Positions 23,422 to 32,150 of a stretch of 48,518 bases of DNA are shown piece by piece (positions within the stretch are counted from its first letter, which is position 1; each line of letters opens with the position of its first letter). The position numbers were made by a program, and so were the translations under genes. The notes under the pieces are model-generated. The model saw only the letters and a list, made by a program, of their open reading frames with translations. It was not told where the DNA came from and did not search any database. The stretch comes from Candidatus Acetothermia bacterium (lineage in GTDB: Bacteria > Bipolaricaulota > Bipolaricaulia > Bipolaricaulales > Bipolaricaulaceae), in contig PWTL01000050.1 of assembly GCA_003562845.1 (NCBI GenBank), positions 1 through 48,518 on the forward strand, written 5' to 3'.

Positions 23422-26271
23422 ATGCGCGCGCTTGTCTCCTTGCTCGTCTGCATTGGGTTCGGGCTTGCTGCCCAGGCGCTCACTGTGCGGGTCACCTCGC
23501 CGCCCCGCACGGTGGAACCTGGAGACGTGGCGCTGCACGTGTTCCGTCTGGAGAATCCTCAGGACAGCACCCTGGGAGTCGATCTGTCAGTAGAGCTCCC
23601 GCAAGGGTGGAGCGTGCTGCCCATCGCCCCGCAGCTCACGTTGGACCCCGAAGACGCGGCCACGGTGTTCGTCACCGTGCAGGTTCCCCCGGCGGCCGGA
23701 GCAGGGGAGCATGACATCCTGCTGGCCGCACGTTGGAACAGCCGGGAGGCCACGGCCACCGCACGGGTAACCGTGCGTCAGGTGGCACAAGTCGCCATCG
23801 ACGTCCCCGCAGAGAAGAGCATCTCTCCCGGGGGATCGGTCTCCTACACCTTCACGGTGAGTAACCGCGGGAACGCAGTGGATCGGTACACCGTCAGTGC
23901 GGACTCGGCAAGGAGATACACACTGCGCGTCGACCCGCGAGAGTTGTCTCTGGCCCCTATGGAACGAGGGACAGTCACTGTGGAGGCAGACATTCCCCTC
24001 ACAGCTGACGCCGGGCGGGATAGGCTGCTGCTCATTGTCCGTTCCACTGCCGCTCCGGCCGTGGAGCGAGAGGTCGCCTTGTTCACCACGATCCTCCCGC
24101 CTGGCCCGGAGCTGATAGTAGGGCACACCCTCGCCGAGGTGGACACACAGCTCGGTGGCCGGTTGGAGTTTGACCTCCTGAACGATCAGCGGCAGTCCTC
24201 ACTGTTCTTCTCTGGGCGCACCTCTCTCCTCGACGGCGTGCTCTCCTTCTCGGTGCGGGCGAGCGGGCCCTGGGGAGCTCCTCCCCTGGACGTGGATAGA
24301 GTGAGCCTGGCGTACACACACGACCAGGCACGCGTCCGCGCCGGAGAGTTCACTGTGCCCTTGGCTCCTCTCTCCGGGCTCAGTGGGTCGGGCGTCGCTG
24401 TGGAGTTCCTGCAAGGGAGAGCGTCCCTGTCCTTGGCCAGCGGGTGGCACGAGGGAGAGGGGCGGTTCGGGGGGACGGTCACCGTCCGCGGCAACGCGTG
24501 GGAACTGGGCACCGTGTACAGGGAAACCAGGGGAGAGGACGAACACCGCCGAGCGTTGGCCGGCCGGGTCACCCACTTCCTCGGGGAACACGTAGAGTTC
24601 GAGCTGGCAGCCAGTCTGGCCCTGGAGCCCCCCATCCTAGAGGAGGGCCTCCGGGCGGCGCTGCGCGTAGAAGTCGAGAGAGTAGCTTTCCTGGGCCTCT
24701 CCTGGCACTCTGTGGGGGGCGCCGTCCCCAGCCCGCTGGCCGGAGAGGAGGGAGTCAGCGTGTCCGGCCGTCTAGCATCCGCCCCCCTCGGCTTTCGCTT
24801 CGCCTGCCGCTGGGTCCGGGACAACCCGCAGCAGCACACAACTGAGGGGAACGCCTCCCGGGTTGAGCTCTCCTCGGCCACGGACTGGGCCCCGGAAGAA
24901 TGGCCGCTGGCCTTCTTCGGAAGCTTCTCTGGGCGAAGGGAGTGGGACGGAGAGGGCACCGCACTGGAGAGGGTTCGGGAAGCCCACCTGGCAGTGAGCG
25001 GCAATGCGGAGCCACTGGCCTTCCACCTGTCGGGAACCTTGCGCACAGACGAGGAGTTGCCCAACGGCCACATCGTGTTCCGCACGGCATACGAGCAACG
25101 GTTTACCCTGTCCGGAGAGTTCGTGCAGGGCACTCTGTCCCTCAGGCAGCAGGCCGCGTTTGACCCTCCGGGAGATCCTCTGGAGCGTGGCTGGGAAGTG
25201 GGCCTGTCTGCCCGCCTGGTGGACATGCCCTACCGCCTGACCCTGAGCTGGACTCACGACAGCCCGGACGTGGAGGCAGAGCTGGACTTGCAGGGGCCGC
25301 TCACCGACAGCTTCAGTGCAGGGCTCACCGCGGCAGCCCACTGGAACGATCAAGGGGAAGTTGCATCCCTCCGCTTGGGGCTCGCCTTCGAGCATGTCTT
25401 CTCCTGGACACCGCCCTTTCTCCCCGCCCGGGGCTGGTTGGAGGGAAGTGTGTTGGCTGACGGTCGCGGCGTGGAAGGGGCCGTGCTGGCCACCGCCGGC
25501 CACAGAGTTGCCACCGATGCGGAGGGCCGTTTTCTGTTCCCTCCGTTGGCCCCCGGGGAGTACTCTGTCGCCATTGATCGGCTGCCCTTCGGGGTACGCG
25601 CATTGGAACCCGAGCCCGTGGAAGCAGAGGTCGAACTCGACAAGCGAACGCACATCGTCATCCACTGCGAGCTGCTGGCCGAAGTGCGGGGGCTCGTGTT
25701 CGACGACCGCGGCCAACAGGGCGAGCGCCATCCGGACGATCCGGGATTGGGCGGAATCACCGTGACGTTACTGGAGAAGTCAGAACCGGCGGAACGCACG
25801 ACCACCAACAGCGCAGGCCGCTTCTCCTTCTCCCACCTGTCCCCCGGGAACTACACCCTACGACTGGAAACAGACAGCCTGCCCCTGCGCTATGAGGCCA
25901 CCACTCCCACCCAGCGCGAGGTCAAACTGGAGCAGGGTGCTGTGGCCGAGGTCGAGTTTGGCGCCTGGCAACGACCACGGGAAGTGGTGGTCGCCCCGGC
26001 GCCTCCCCTGGCGGACTTCGCCTGGGAGCCCCCCGTCCCCCAGGCCGGGGACAGCGTCACCTTCGACGGTCGCCTCTCTGCCCCGGGCGATTCTGACATC
26101 CTCGCCTACAGGTGGGATTTCACCGACGATGGGGAGATCGACGCTACGGGGAGAGAAGCGATCTGGACCTTCTCCGAACCTGGAGTGTACTGGGTGACGC
26201 TGACCGTGGAGGACGAACTGGGTCTGCAGGACGAGCTAACCCTCCCCCTGGAAGTACTGCCCGCGGAGTGA
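23422..26271 (+). CDS. Large secreted multi-domain protein: NEW3-like, beta-rich core, CnaB-like, PKD
   Basis: 949 residues from ATG 23422 (a GTG two codons earlier is possible). Signal peptide RALVSLLVCIGFGLAAQA. Two NEW3-like Ig domains (about 20-215; VEPGDVALHVFRLEN and SPGGSVSYTFTVSNRGN). Residues about 215-690 are a long run of alternating beta strands, suggestive of an outer membrane barrel or usher. Two carboxypeptidase-regulatory/CnaB-like domains follow (LADGRGVEGAVLATAGHRVATD; GGITVTLLEK with TNSAGRFSFSHLSPGNYTL). A PKD domain ends the protein (FDGRLS, YRWDFTDDGEI, YWVTLTVEDE). Usher-like assembly platform or surface scaffold is inferred from order and context; there is no direct homology to FimD that I can see. 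Confidence 0.7.
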   Translation: MRALVSLLVCIGFGLAAQALTVRVTSPPRTVEPGDVALHVFRLENPQDSTLGVDLSVELPQGWSVLPIAPQLTLDPEDAATVFVTVQVPPAAGAGEHDILLAARWNSREATATARVTVRQVAQVAIDVPAEKSISPGGSVSYTFTVSNRGNAVDRYTVSADSARRYTLRVDPRELSLAPMERGTVTVEADIPLTADAGRDRLLLIVRSTAAPAVEREVALFTTILPPGPELIVGHTLAEVDTQLGGRLEFDLLNDQRQSSLFFSGRTSLLDGVLSFSVRASGPWGAPPLDVDRVSLAYTHDQARVRAGEFTVPLAPLSGLSGSGVAVEFLQGRASLSLASGWHEGEGRFGGTVTVRGNAWELGTVYRETRGEDEHRRALAGRVTHFLGEHVEFELAASLALEPPILEEGLRAALRVEVERVAFLGLSWHSVGGAVPSPLAGEEGVSVSGRLASAPLGFRFACRWVRDNPQQHTTEGNASRVELSSATDWAPEEWPLAFFGSFSGRREWDGEGTALERVREAHLAVSGNAEPLAFHLSGTLRTDEELPNGHIVFRTAYEQRFTLSGEFVQGTLSLRQQAAFDPPGDPLERGWEVGLSARLVDMPYRLTLSWTHDSPDVEAELDLQGPLTDSFSAGLTAAAHWNDQGEVASLRLGLAFEHVFSWTPPFLPARGWLEGSVLADGRGVEGAVLATAGHRVATDAEGRFLFPPLAPGEYSVAIDRLPFGVRALEPEPVEAEVELDKRTHIVIHCELLAEVRGLVFDDRGQQGERHPDDPGLGGITVTLLEKSEPAERTTTNSAGRFSFSHLSPGNYTLRLETDSLPLRYEATTPTQREVKLEQGAVAEVEFGAWQRPREVVVAPAPPLADFAWEPPVPQAGDSVTFDGRLSAPGDSDILAYRWDFTDDGEIDATGREAIWTFSEPGVYWVTLTVEDELGLQDELTLPLEVLPAE

Positions 26272-26286
26272 CCGACACAGTGCTCT

Positions 26287-26862
26287 CTACTCGTCGCCAA
26301 GATGACGGGTGGTCGAGGCCCCGCTGAGAAGCCCCCTGCCCCGCCAAAAATAATCCCCAGCGGAGACAACCGCCAGGGCCACCGCCAAGTACAGGAACGC
26401 CTCGCGCGCCACGTCGCCCCACGGGCCCACTCCGAAATAACGAACGGCGAGGATGAACATGACCAACCCCGTGTGGGAGAGGGTCTTGGCCTTTCCCAAA
26501 TACGATGCGGACACAACCACACCCTCGCCCACGGCCAACAACCTGAACCCCGTCACCAAGAACTCCCGCGCCAGGATCACCACCACCGGAACTGCCGCCA
26601 GCTCCCCCAGCTCGACGAAGGAGACCAGTGTGGCCGTCACCAACAGCTTGTCGGCTATTGGATCGGCGAACACACCGAACGCTGTCTCTTGTCGCAGGGA
26701 GCGGGCCAGATAACCGTCCACTACATCGGAGGCGGCAGCCAAGGCGAACATCCCGATGGCCAGGATCTTGAACACGGTCCCCTCGGCAAATATGAAGTAC
26801 ATGAGAACCGGAATGGCCAGGATGCGGGCCAGAGTTATCTGGTTGGGTATGGTCCAAGTCAT
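26287..26862 (-). CDS. pgsA: CDP-diacylglycerol--glycerol-3-phosphate 3-phosphatidyltransferase
   Basis: A 191-residue membrane enzyme making phosphatidylglycerol phosphate. The N-terminus TIPNQITLARILAIPVL is typical of PgsA. The catalytic signature is at 46-71: SDVVDGYLARSLR, then G-x3-D-x3-D in GVFADPIADK. The ATG overlaps the tpiA stop (ATGA). A longer open frame runs opposite to sense into tpiA and is ignored. Better PgsA candidate than the paralogue at 17906-18454. Confidence 0.92.
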   Translation of the reverse strand: MTWTIPNQITLARILAIPVLMYFIFAEGTVFKILAIGMFALAAASDVVDGYLARSLRQETAFGVFADPIADKLLVTATLVSFVELGELAAVPVVVILAREFLVTGFRLLAVGEGVVVSASYLGKAKTLSHTGLVMFILAVRYFGVGPWGDVAREAFLYLAVALAVVSAGDYFWRGRGLLSGASTTRHLGDE

Positions 26863-27626
26863 GGCTGCCGGCCAGCAACAGCGCCTTGGGCTATCTTCCA
26901 AAACGAGTCGGGATCGAGCGATGCGCCGCCTACAAGCGCCCCGTCCACGTCGGCCAAGCCCAGAAACGCCCGTGCGTTTTCCGGTTTCACGGACCCCCCG
27001 TATTGGATGCGCACTTCTCCCCCTCCAGCCCCGAAGCGCTCGCCCAGCCACCGGCGAAGGCGAGCGGCCATATCTTGTGCATCATCCGGCTGAGCAGCCA
27101 CTCCCGTCCCGATGGCCCACACCGGCTCATAGGCGAGCACAAGGCGGGAAGGATCTTCCAGCTCCACCCCGTGGAGGGCGACGACAAGCTGCTCTTCCAC
27201 CATCGACCACGCTTCGCCGTGCCGCCGCTGATCCAACGTCTCTCCCACGCACAAAATGGGAACCAGTCCGGCGGAAAGTGTCGCCTCAACTTTGCGAGCA
27301 ATCAGCCTATTGTCCTCTCCAAACAGCGCCCGACGCTCGGAGTGACCGCAGATCATGTGCGTCACTCCGTGCTCGATCACCTGGGTCAAGGAGACTTCTC
27401 CGGTGAACGCGCCCTCCGGCTCTGGGCGGGCACTCTGCGCGCCCCACGCTATTTTCGTCCCGGCCAACACCCGTCCCACTGCCTGCAGTGCAGTGGCCGA
27501 AGGACACACCACCAGCTCAACTTGCGGGCGTTGGGGCGCCAATTCCAGCAGCCTCCTCAGGAACCTCTCCGCATCCTGGACGGACTTATGCATCTTCCAG
27601 TTGGCCACCACCACTGGCCTGCGCAT
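26859..27626 (-). CDS. tpiA: Triosephosphate isomerase
   Basis: A 255-residue TIM barrel interconverting dihydroxyacetone phosphate and glyceraldehyde 3-phosphate. Active-site Asn and Lys are in ANWKM (8-12), the catalytic His in CGHSERR, the catalytic Glu in [12 protein letters not shown], and the phosphate loop in [11 protein letters not shown]. Start chosen at 27626 because it gives the normal N-terminus and AAGGAGGGAGG precedes it; the frame is open 10 codons further up. Paired with pgsA. Confidence 0.97.
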   Translation of the reverse strand: MRRPVVVANWKMHKSVQDAERFLRRLLELAPQRPQVELVVCPSATALQAVGRVLAGTKIAWGAQSARPEPEGAFTGEVSLTQVIEHGVTHMICGHSERRALFGEDNRLIARKVEATLSAGLVPILCVGETLDQRRHGEAWSMVEEQLVVALHGVELEDPSRLVLAYEPVWAIGTGVAAQPDDAQDMAARLRRWLGERFGAGGGEVRIQYGGSVKPENARAFLGLADVDGALVGGASLDPDSFWKIAQGAVAGRQP

Positions 27627-27642
27627 TTCCTCCCTCCTTCCG

Positions 27643-27672
27643 TTGACAACCGCCATCCTAGGGGCCTATCAT
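27643..27672 (+). promoter_or_regulatory. Promoter of the slipin gene
   Basis: A perfect TTGACA, 18 bases and TATCAT (5 of 6), 33 bases before the ATG at 27706. AGAGGAGGGG forms the ribosome binding site. Confidence 0.8.
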
Positions 27673-27705
27673 GGCCAACGCAACCGCGTGCAAGAGGAGG
27701 GGACC

Positions 27706-28455
27706 ATGTGGCTTACACTAGTGATCATCTTCGCGGCAGTGGGGCTGTTCTTGGCCAGCGCCATTCGCATAGTCCGCGAATACGAGCGGGGCGTCATCTT
27801 CCGCTTGGGGAGGCTGATCGGTGCGAAGGGGCCGGGCCTGTTTTTCATCATCCCCCTGGTGGACTCCATGGTCAGAGTGGACCTCAGAACCATCACCCTC
27901 GACGTTCCGCCCCAAGAGGTGATCACGCGAGACAACGTGCCCGCCAACGTGAACGCCGTGGTCTACTTCCGCGTTATGGATGCGCAGGCCTCGGTGGTGG
28001 AGGTGCTGGACTTCATCGAGGCCACGCGGCAGATCTCCATGACCACGCTGCGCTCCGTGCTCGGCCGCGCTGAGCTGGACGAGATCCTCGGTGAGAGGGA
28101 GAAGCTCAATCGTCAACTGCAGGAGATCATCGACGAACACACCGACCCCTGGGGTATCAAGGTCATCACGGTGGAGATCAAGGACGTGAAGATACCCACG
28201 GACATGCAGCGGGCGATAGCCGCCCAGGCGGAAGCAGAACGGGACCGACGCTCCAAGATCATCCACGCCCAGGCGGAGCTGCAGGCGGCGGAAAAACTGG
28301 GCCAAGCCGCAGACATAATGAACCGCTCGCCCGGGGCGCTGCAACTCAGGTACCTGGAGACTCTGTCCGACATCGCTTCGGAGAACTCGTCGACAGTGGT
28401 CTTCCCCGTGCCCATCGACCTTCTGGCCCTCCTGCGGAAGGGCAGCCGCGATTGA
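27706..28455 (+). CDS. Slipin/stomatin-like SPFH domain membrane protein
   Basis: A 249-residue protein: one N-terminal membrane segment ([19 protein letters not shown]), then an SPFH/PHB domain with [44 protein letters not shown] and [11 protein letters not shown], and a C-terminal coiled coil ([16 protein letters not shown]). Slipins oligomerise in the membrane and organise microdomains. The usual NfeD/ClpP-class partner is not adjacent. The longer frame upstream overlaps tpiA antisense and is discarded. Stop overlaps the next gene's TTG. Confidence 0.93.
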   Translation: MWLTLVIIFAAVGLFLASAIRIVREYERGVIFRLGRLIGAKGPGLFFIIPLVDSMVRVDLRTITLDVPPQEVITRDNVPANVNAVVYFRVMDAQASVVEVLDFIEATRQISMTTLRSVLGRAELDEILGEREKLNRQLQEIIDEHTDPWGIKVITVEIKDVKIPTDMQRAIAAQAEAERDRRSKIIHAQAELQAAEKLGQAADIMNRSPGALQLRYLETLSDIASENSSTVVFPVPIDLLALLRKGSRD

Positions 28456-29189
28456 GGTTCTGCTCTCTGGCCAGCGGGTCCAATGGAAACGCTACTCTCG
28501 TCGAGGGGCCCGACGGCCCCCTGCTGGTGGATGTGGGGCTCTCCTGGCGGGAGATGACGCGCCGGGCGGCCCGCGCCGGGATGTCGACGACGGATTTGAG
28601 CTGGATAGTGCTCACCCATGAGCACTCCGACCACGTACGAGGCTTGAAAACGGCACTGCGTCGGGGCCTCCGCGTGGCAGCCACCCAAGGCACGCTCCGT
28701 GCGCTCGGGGTGGACGGGATCCCCCTGGAACCCGGCTTGGAACTGGCCGGGATCACGGTGACCCCATTCCCCGTGGCGCATGACGCCGCCCAGCCGGTGG
28801 GGCTACGGCTGGATACGCCTGACGTGCGCCTGGCCCTGGTCACCGACCTGGGGCGCGTTACCCCCGAAGTGCTGGCCGCCATGCGCCACTGCACCCACCT
28901 TCTCGTCGAGGCAAACCACGATACAGAGATGCTTCTTACCGGTCCTTACCCCTGGCCGCTCAAGATGCGCATCCTGGGACCCAACGGGCACCTGGCCAAC
29001 GAGGAAACTGCCCGTGCGCTGGCCCGACTGGGGCCGGACGGCCCCAAGACAGTGCTCCTGGCTCACCTGTCCCGGGAGAACAACAGCCCGGCCCGCGCGT
29101 TGGAGTCGGTGGCCGGCGCGTTGAACGGATCCCCGGCGGCTTTATACCTCACCTATCCCGACCGTCCGTCGGCAGTGGTCTGCTCGTAA
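28452..29189 (+). CDS. MBL-fold metallohydrolase, WalJ/YycJ type
   Basis: 245 residues. Metallo-beta-lactamase fold with [13 protein letters not shown] at the start (typical of WalJ/YycJ), the zinc motif THEHSDH, a later His-Asp pair in FPVAHDA, LVTDLG and EANHD, and a final [10 protein letters not shown]. Family members are exonucleases or phosphodiesterases linked to DNA repair or cell wall control; function here is not certain. The TTG start overlaps the slipin stop (TTGA). Its last 37 bases overlap the convergent ftsI. Confidence 0.9.
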   Translation: MRFCSLASGSNGNATLVEGPDGPLLVDVGLSWREMTRRAARAGMSTTDLSWIVLTHEHSDHVRGLKTALRRGLRVAATQGTLRALGVDGIPLEPGLELAGITVTPFPVAHDAAQPVGLRLDTPDVRLALVTDLGRVTPEVLAAMRHCTHLLVEANHDTEMLLTGPYPWPLKMRILGPNGHLANEETARALARLGPDGPKTVLLAHLSRENNSPARALESVAGALNGSPAALYLTYPDRPSAVVCS

Positions 29190-30868
29190 GGGGAGACGAT
29201 CCCCGCAGCATCCAACCCTTCGACGATCCGCGCCACGGTGGGCCCTGCGGACTGAGCACCCCATACCCGCGCCATCCCCTCACTGGCGTCGATCTCGTCG
29301 TACACCACCAACACGACGTACTCGGGCTCGTCCCACGGAAAGAACGCGCCGAACCCGGAGATGTAGTGACCGGGGACATAACCTTCGCCGGGAAACGCTT
29401 TCTCCCCCGTACCGGACTTTCCCCCGATTCCGTAGCCGGGGACGTCGGCGAAGCGCGACGGCAACACCCACCGCACGGGATCCACCGCCTTGCGCAGGAT
29501 GGCCCGCAGCTCGTAGGCCGCCTGGGGCGAGGCAACACGAGCGACGATCTCCCCCTTCCCTTGCAGCACGTGCACCCGATGCAGTAGGCCATCGCCCGCC
29601 ACAGCGCCGAATGCAGCCGCCAGCTGCACTCCCGTGACCGCCACTCCCTGTCCGTAGGAGCTGGTGGCAAGATCCAGCTCAGTCCACTCGTCCAGTGGGC
29701 GAAGTATCCCCGCCGCCTCCCCCGGAAGCTCGATCCCGGTCGGCCGGCCAAAGCCCAGATCCCCGAGGTACTCGTACATCAGTTCTATCCCCAAGCGCTG
29801 GGCCACCTGGACAAGCACCACGTTCAACGACTGAGCCATACCCCGTTCAAAGGTCACAGAACCGTACTCCACATGGGGATCAGCGTTTCGCAGCGGAACC
29901 CCCATCACCATGATCGGTGAGTTGGCGTGGAACACGCTGTCCGGCCGCACCAATCCGGCGTCCAAGGCTGCCAGCCCGGCCATGATCTTGAACGTGGAGC
30001 CAGGTTCGAACATCTGCGTTACCGGCCAGGGTTGGAGATGGTCCACGTTCGAGGTCGGGCTCTCCGGATCGAAGGTGGGCGCCTGAGCCAAGGCGAGGAT
30101 GGCCCCGCTGTGCGGGTCGAGTACGATGGCGAAGCCCCGTTCCGCCTTGTACCTGTCCACACCGGCAGCGATTTGCTCCTCACAGATCCTCTGGATGACC
30201 GGCTCGATCGTGAGGCGAACGTCCTCCCCGGGGGCGCCGGGATCGTCCACCTCCAAGTGATACACGCGCCCGTCCCGCCCGCGCAGCACTCGGTACACAG
30301 CGGGACGCCCAGTCAGCTTCTCCTCGAACTCAAGCTCCACTCCCGCGAGCCCCTGTCCGTCCACGCCCACAACTCCCAGTACAGGCAAGGCGATTGCCCC
30401 CTGCGGGTACACCCGAATCCAACTGTCGAAGAACAACAACCCGCGGATCCCCAGCTCTCGCGCCCGCGCCCTCAGGCGATCGCCGACCTCGAGATCGAGC
30501 CTTCGTGAGAGCCAGGTGAAGTACGATTCCCGGTACACCTTGTCCCCCGCCTCTGCGCGTGCGAACCCGAGTTGCTCGCACAGCAATTCCACCAGGAGCT
30601 CAGGGCGCGTCATGTGGTAGTTATCCAAAGCCAGCGCGTACCCGGGGACATCCTTGGCCAACGGGCGGCCATCGGCCCCATACAGGGTCCCTCGGCGGGC
30701 GGGCAATTCCACCACCTGCTCTTGGATACGGGAGGCGGCCTCAGCCCAAGTCCCGTGCTCGGCTATTTGAAGAACCGCCAGACGGACCAGCACGGCAAGC
30801 AGCCCCACGCCCAGCACTGCAAGCAGTGCTGCGCCGCGTCTAATTGCCTGATCTCGATCCATCGCCAA
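29153..30868 (-). CDS. ftsI: Division-type peptidoglycan transpeptidase (FtsI/PBP3 class)
   Basis: A 571-residue class B penicillin-binding protein. One N-terminal membrane helix (10-35), a PBP dimer domain with the ARRGTLYGADGRPLA motif, and a transpeptidase domain with STFK (291-294, Ser 291 nucleophile), SLN (347-349) and KSGTG (484-488). Position after rsmH and an FtsL-like gene marks it as the septal FtsI rather than PBP2. No PASTA domains. It overlaps the upstream FtsL-like gene by 29 bases. Confidence 0.93.
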   Translation of the reverse strand: MAMDRDQAIRRGAALLAVLGVGLLAVLVRLAVLQIAEHGTWAEAASRIQEQVVELPARRGTLYGADGRPLAKDVPGYALALDNYHMTRPELLVELLCEQLGFARAEAGDKVYRESYFTWLSRRLDLEVGDRLRARARELGIRGLLFFDSWIRVYPQGAIALPVLGVVGVDGQGLAGVELEFEEKLTGRPAVYRVLRGRDGRVYHLEVDDPGAPGEDVRLTIEPVIQRICEEQIAAGVDRYKAERGFAIVLDPHSGAILALAQAPTFDPESPTSNVDHLQPWPVTQMFEPGSTFKIMAGLAALDAGLVRPDSVFHANSPIMVMGVPLRNADPHVEYGSVTFERGMAQSLNVVLVQVAQRLGIELMYEYLGDLGFGRPTGIELPGEAAGILRPLDEWTELDLATSSYGQGVAVTGVQLAAAFGAVAGDGLLHRVHVLQGKGEIVARVASPQAAYELRAILRKAVDPVRWVLPSRFADVPGYGIGGKSGTGEKAFPGEGYVPGHYISGFGAFFPWDEPEYVVLVVYDEIDASEGMARVWGAQSAGPTVARIVEGLDAAGIVSPYEQTTADGRSG

Positions 30869-31196
30869 CTTTCAGCCGGGTGATGTGCTCCTCGTCGAAA
30901 GGTCGCAGACCCAGCTCCCGCGCTCGTGCTTCCAGACTCTCCCTGCTGTAAGCAACGTCTACTCGGTGCTCGTAGTAGAGGACCTCTCGCTGCAGCTTGT
31001 CCACGGACAGTGCCGCCCGTGCCGCCTCCCGTTGGACAAGGGTCAGATCGGATACCAAGAGCAAGTACACAAATACTAACCCGGCCACAAGAGCGCCCGC
31101 ACCCAATACGGCAAGCGCCCGAAGCCAGTAATCAGAAAGGCTCAGATCACTTGTCCCCACCCACGGCAGGGACGTCGTTCTCACCCGTGCCTTCAT
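30840..31196 (-). CDS. FtsL-like bitopic division protein
   Basis: 118 residues: short cytoplasmic part, one membrane helix (ALAVLGAGALVAGLVFVYLLLV), then a heptad-rich coiled coil (REAARAALSVDKLQREVLYYEHRV) and a short DivIC/FtsL-like end (SRESLEARARELGLRPFD). FtsL links FtsQ/DivIB to FtsI and FtsW at the septum. Sequence is poorly conserved in this family; the assignment rests on topology, length and position between rsmH and ftsI. Its ribosome site lies in a hairpin. Confidence 0.8.
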   Translation of the reverse strand: MKARVRTTSLPWVGTSDLSLSDYWLRALAVLGAGALVAGLVFVYLLLVSDLTLVQREAARAALSVDKLQREVLYYEHRVDVAYSRESLEARARELGLRPFDEEHITRLKVGDGSRSGN

Positions 31197-31198
31197 CC

Positions 31199-31232
31199 CC
31201 TCCCAGGCTAGAGACGTTTCCGCCTGGGGAGG
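31199..31232 (-). promoter_or_regulatory. Hairpin that covers the ftsL-like ribosome binding site
   Basis: On the minus strand CTCCCCAGGC and GCCTGGGAGG pair (7 perfect bases, extended past a bulge) with a 13-base loop. The 3' arm includes the GGGAGG Shine-Dalgarno just before the ATG at 31196. This could limit translation of the gene after rsmH, or act as a partial terminator; there is no T-run. Confidence 0.45.
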
Positions 31233-31244
31233 AGGACAGTTGGC

Positions 31245-32150
31245 CTACGCAGCTGCGACCTCGCTCACCTCGGCTGCCCGGAGTTTGGCCGAGCGCGCGC
31301 GGGGATTCTCCGCCACCTCCTCAGGCAAGGGTCGAACAGGCTTCGTGGTGAGCACCTGCAAGCGGCCTTCCTTCTCCCACCGGCGGAAGGAATGCTTCAC
31401 CAGCCTGTCCTCCAGCGAGTGGAAGGAGATGACGCACAGACGTCCTCCCGGCGACAACACAGCTACGGCGGCCTCCAACCCTCGCTCCAGAGCCTGGCGT
31501 TCCTCGTTGACCGCCATGCGCAGGGCCTGGAATGTCCGCGTCGCGGGGTGAATGCGCTGCCTTCGCCGCGGGTAGCACCGCGCCACCAGACTCGCAAACT
31601 CCGTGGTGGTCCTGATTGGCTCACCCCGACGCTCCTTGACCACCCGCCGAGCGATGCGCCGGGCGAATCTCTCTTCGCCGAGTTCCCACAGAATGTCAGC
31701 CAGCTCCTTTTCGGAGAGGTTGTTCACCAGCTCTGCCGCCGTCGTCGTGGCCCCCGGGCCCATGCGCATGTCCAGCGGCCCCTCGGCGCGAAAGCTGAAC
31801 CCTCTCTGCGGGGAGTCAAGCTGCAACGAGGACACCCCCAAATCGAAGAGCACTCCGTCGGGCGAGGCAATACCGGCTTCCGCAAGCAGAACAGGCAACG
31901 CCCTGAAGTCGCCCTGCACGAGCGCCACCTGTGAGCCCCAACCGCTCAACCGTCGGCGAGCGATGTCCAGAGCCTCCGGATCACGGTCGATCCCCACCAC
32001 CTGTGCACCGCTCTGGAGCAGAATCTCAGCGTGCCCGCCCAACCCCACAGTCCCATCGACAATGGTCTTCCCCGGGCCCGGACGAAGCACCTGCACCACC
32101 ACAGAGGGAAGGACGGGCTCATGCCACTGTGCGAAGCCACTCCCGGACAT
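31245..32150 (-). CDS. rsmH: 16S rRNA (cytosine(1402)-N(4))-methyltransferase
   Basis: 301 residues. HEPVLPSVVVQVL at the start, the SAM-binding DGTVGLGGHAEILL and IDRDPEALDIA, then FDLGVSSLQLD, PLDMRM, HPATRTFQALRMAVNEE and VISFHSLEDRLVKHSF are all hallmark MraW/RsmH motifs. Normally second in the division-wall cluster after mraZ; here csaB precedes it with a 32-base overlap, and no mraZ is present. Confidence 0.97.
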   Translation of the reverse strand: MSGSGFAQWHEPVLPSVVVQVLRPGPGKTIVDGTVGLGGHAEILLQSGAQVVGIDRDPEALDIARRRLSGWGSQVALVQGDFRALPVLLAEAGIASPDGVLFDLGVSSLQLDSPQRGFSFRAEGPLDMRMGPGATTTAAELVNNLSEKELADILWELGEERFARRIARRVVKERRGEPIRTTTEFASLVARCYPRRRQRIHPATRTFQALRMAVNEERQALERGLEAAVAVLSPGGRLCVISFHSLEDRLVKHSFRRWEKEGRLQVLTTKPVRPLPEEVAENPRARSAKLRAAEVSEVAAA

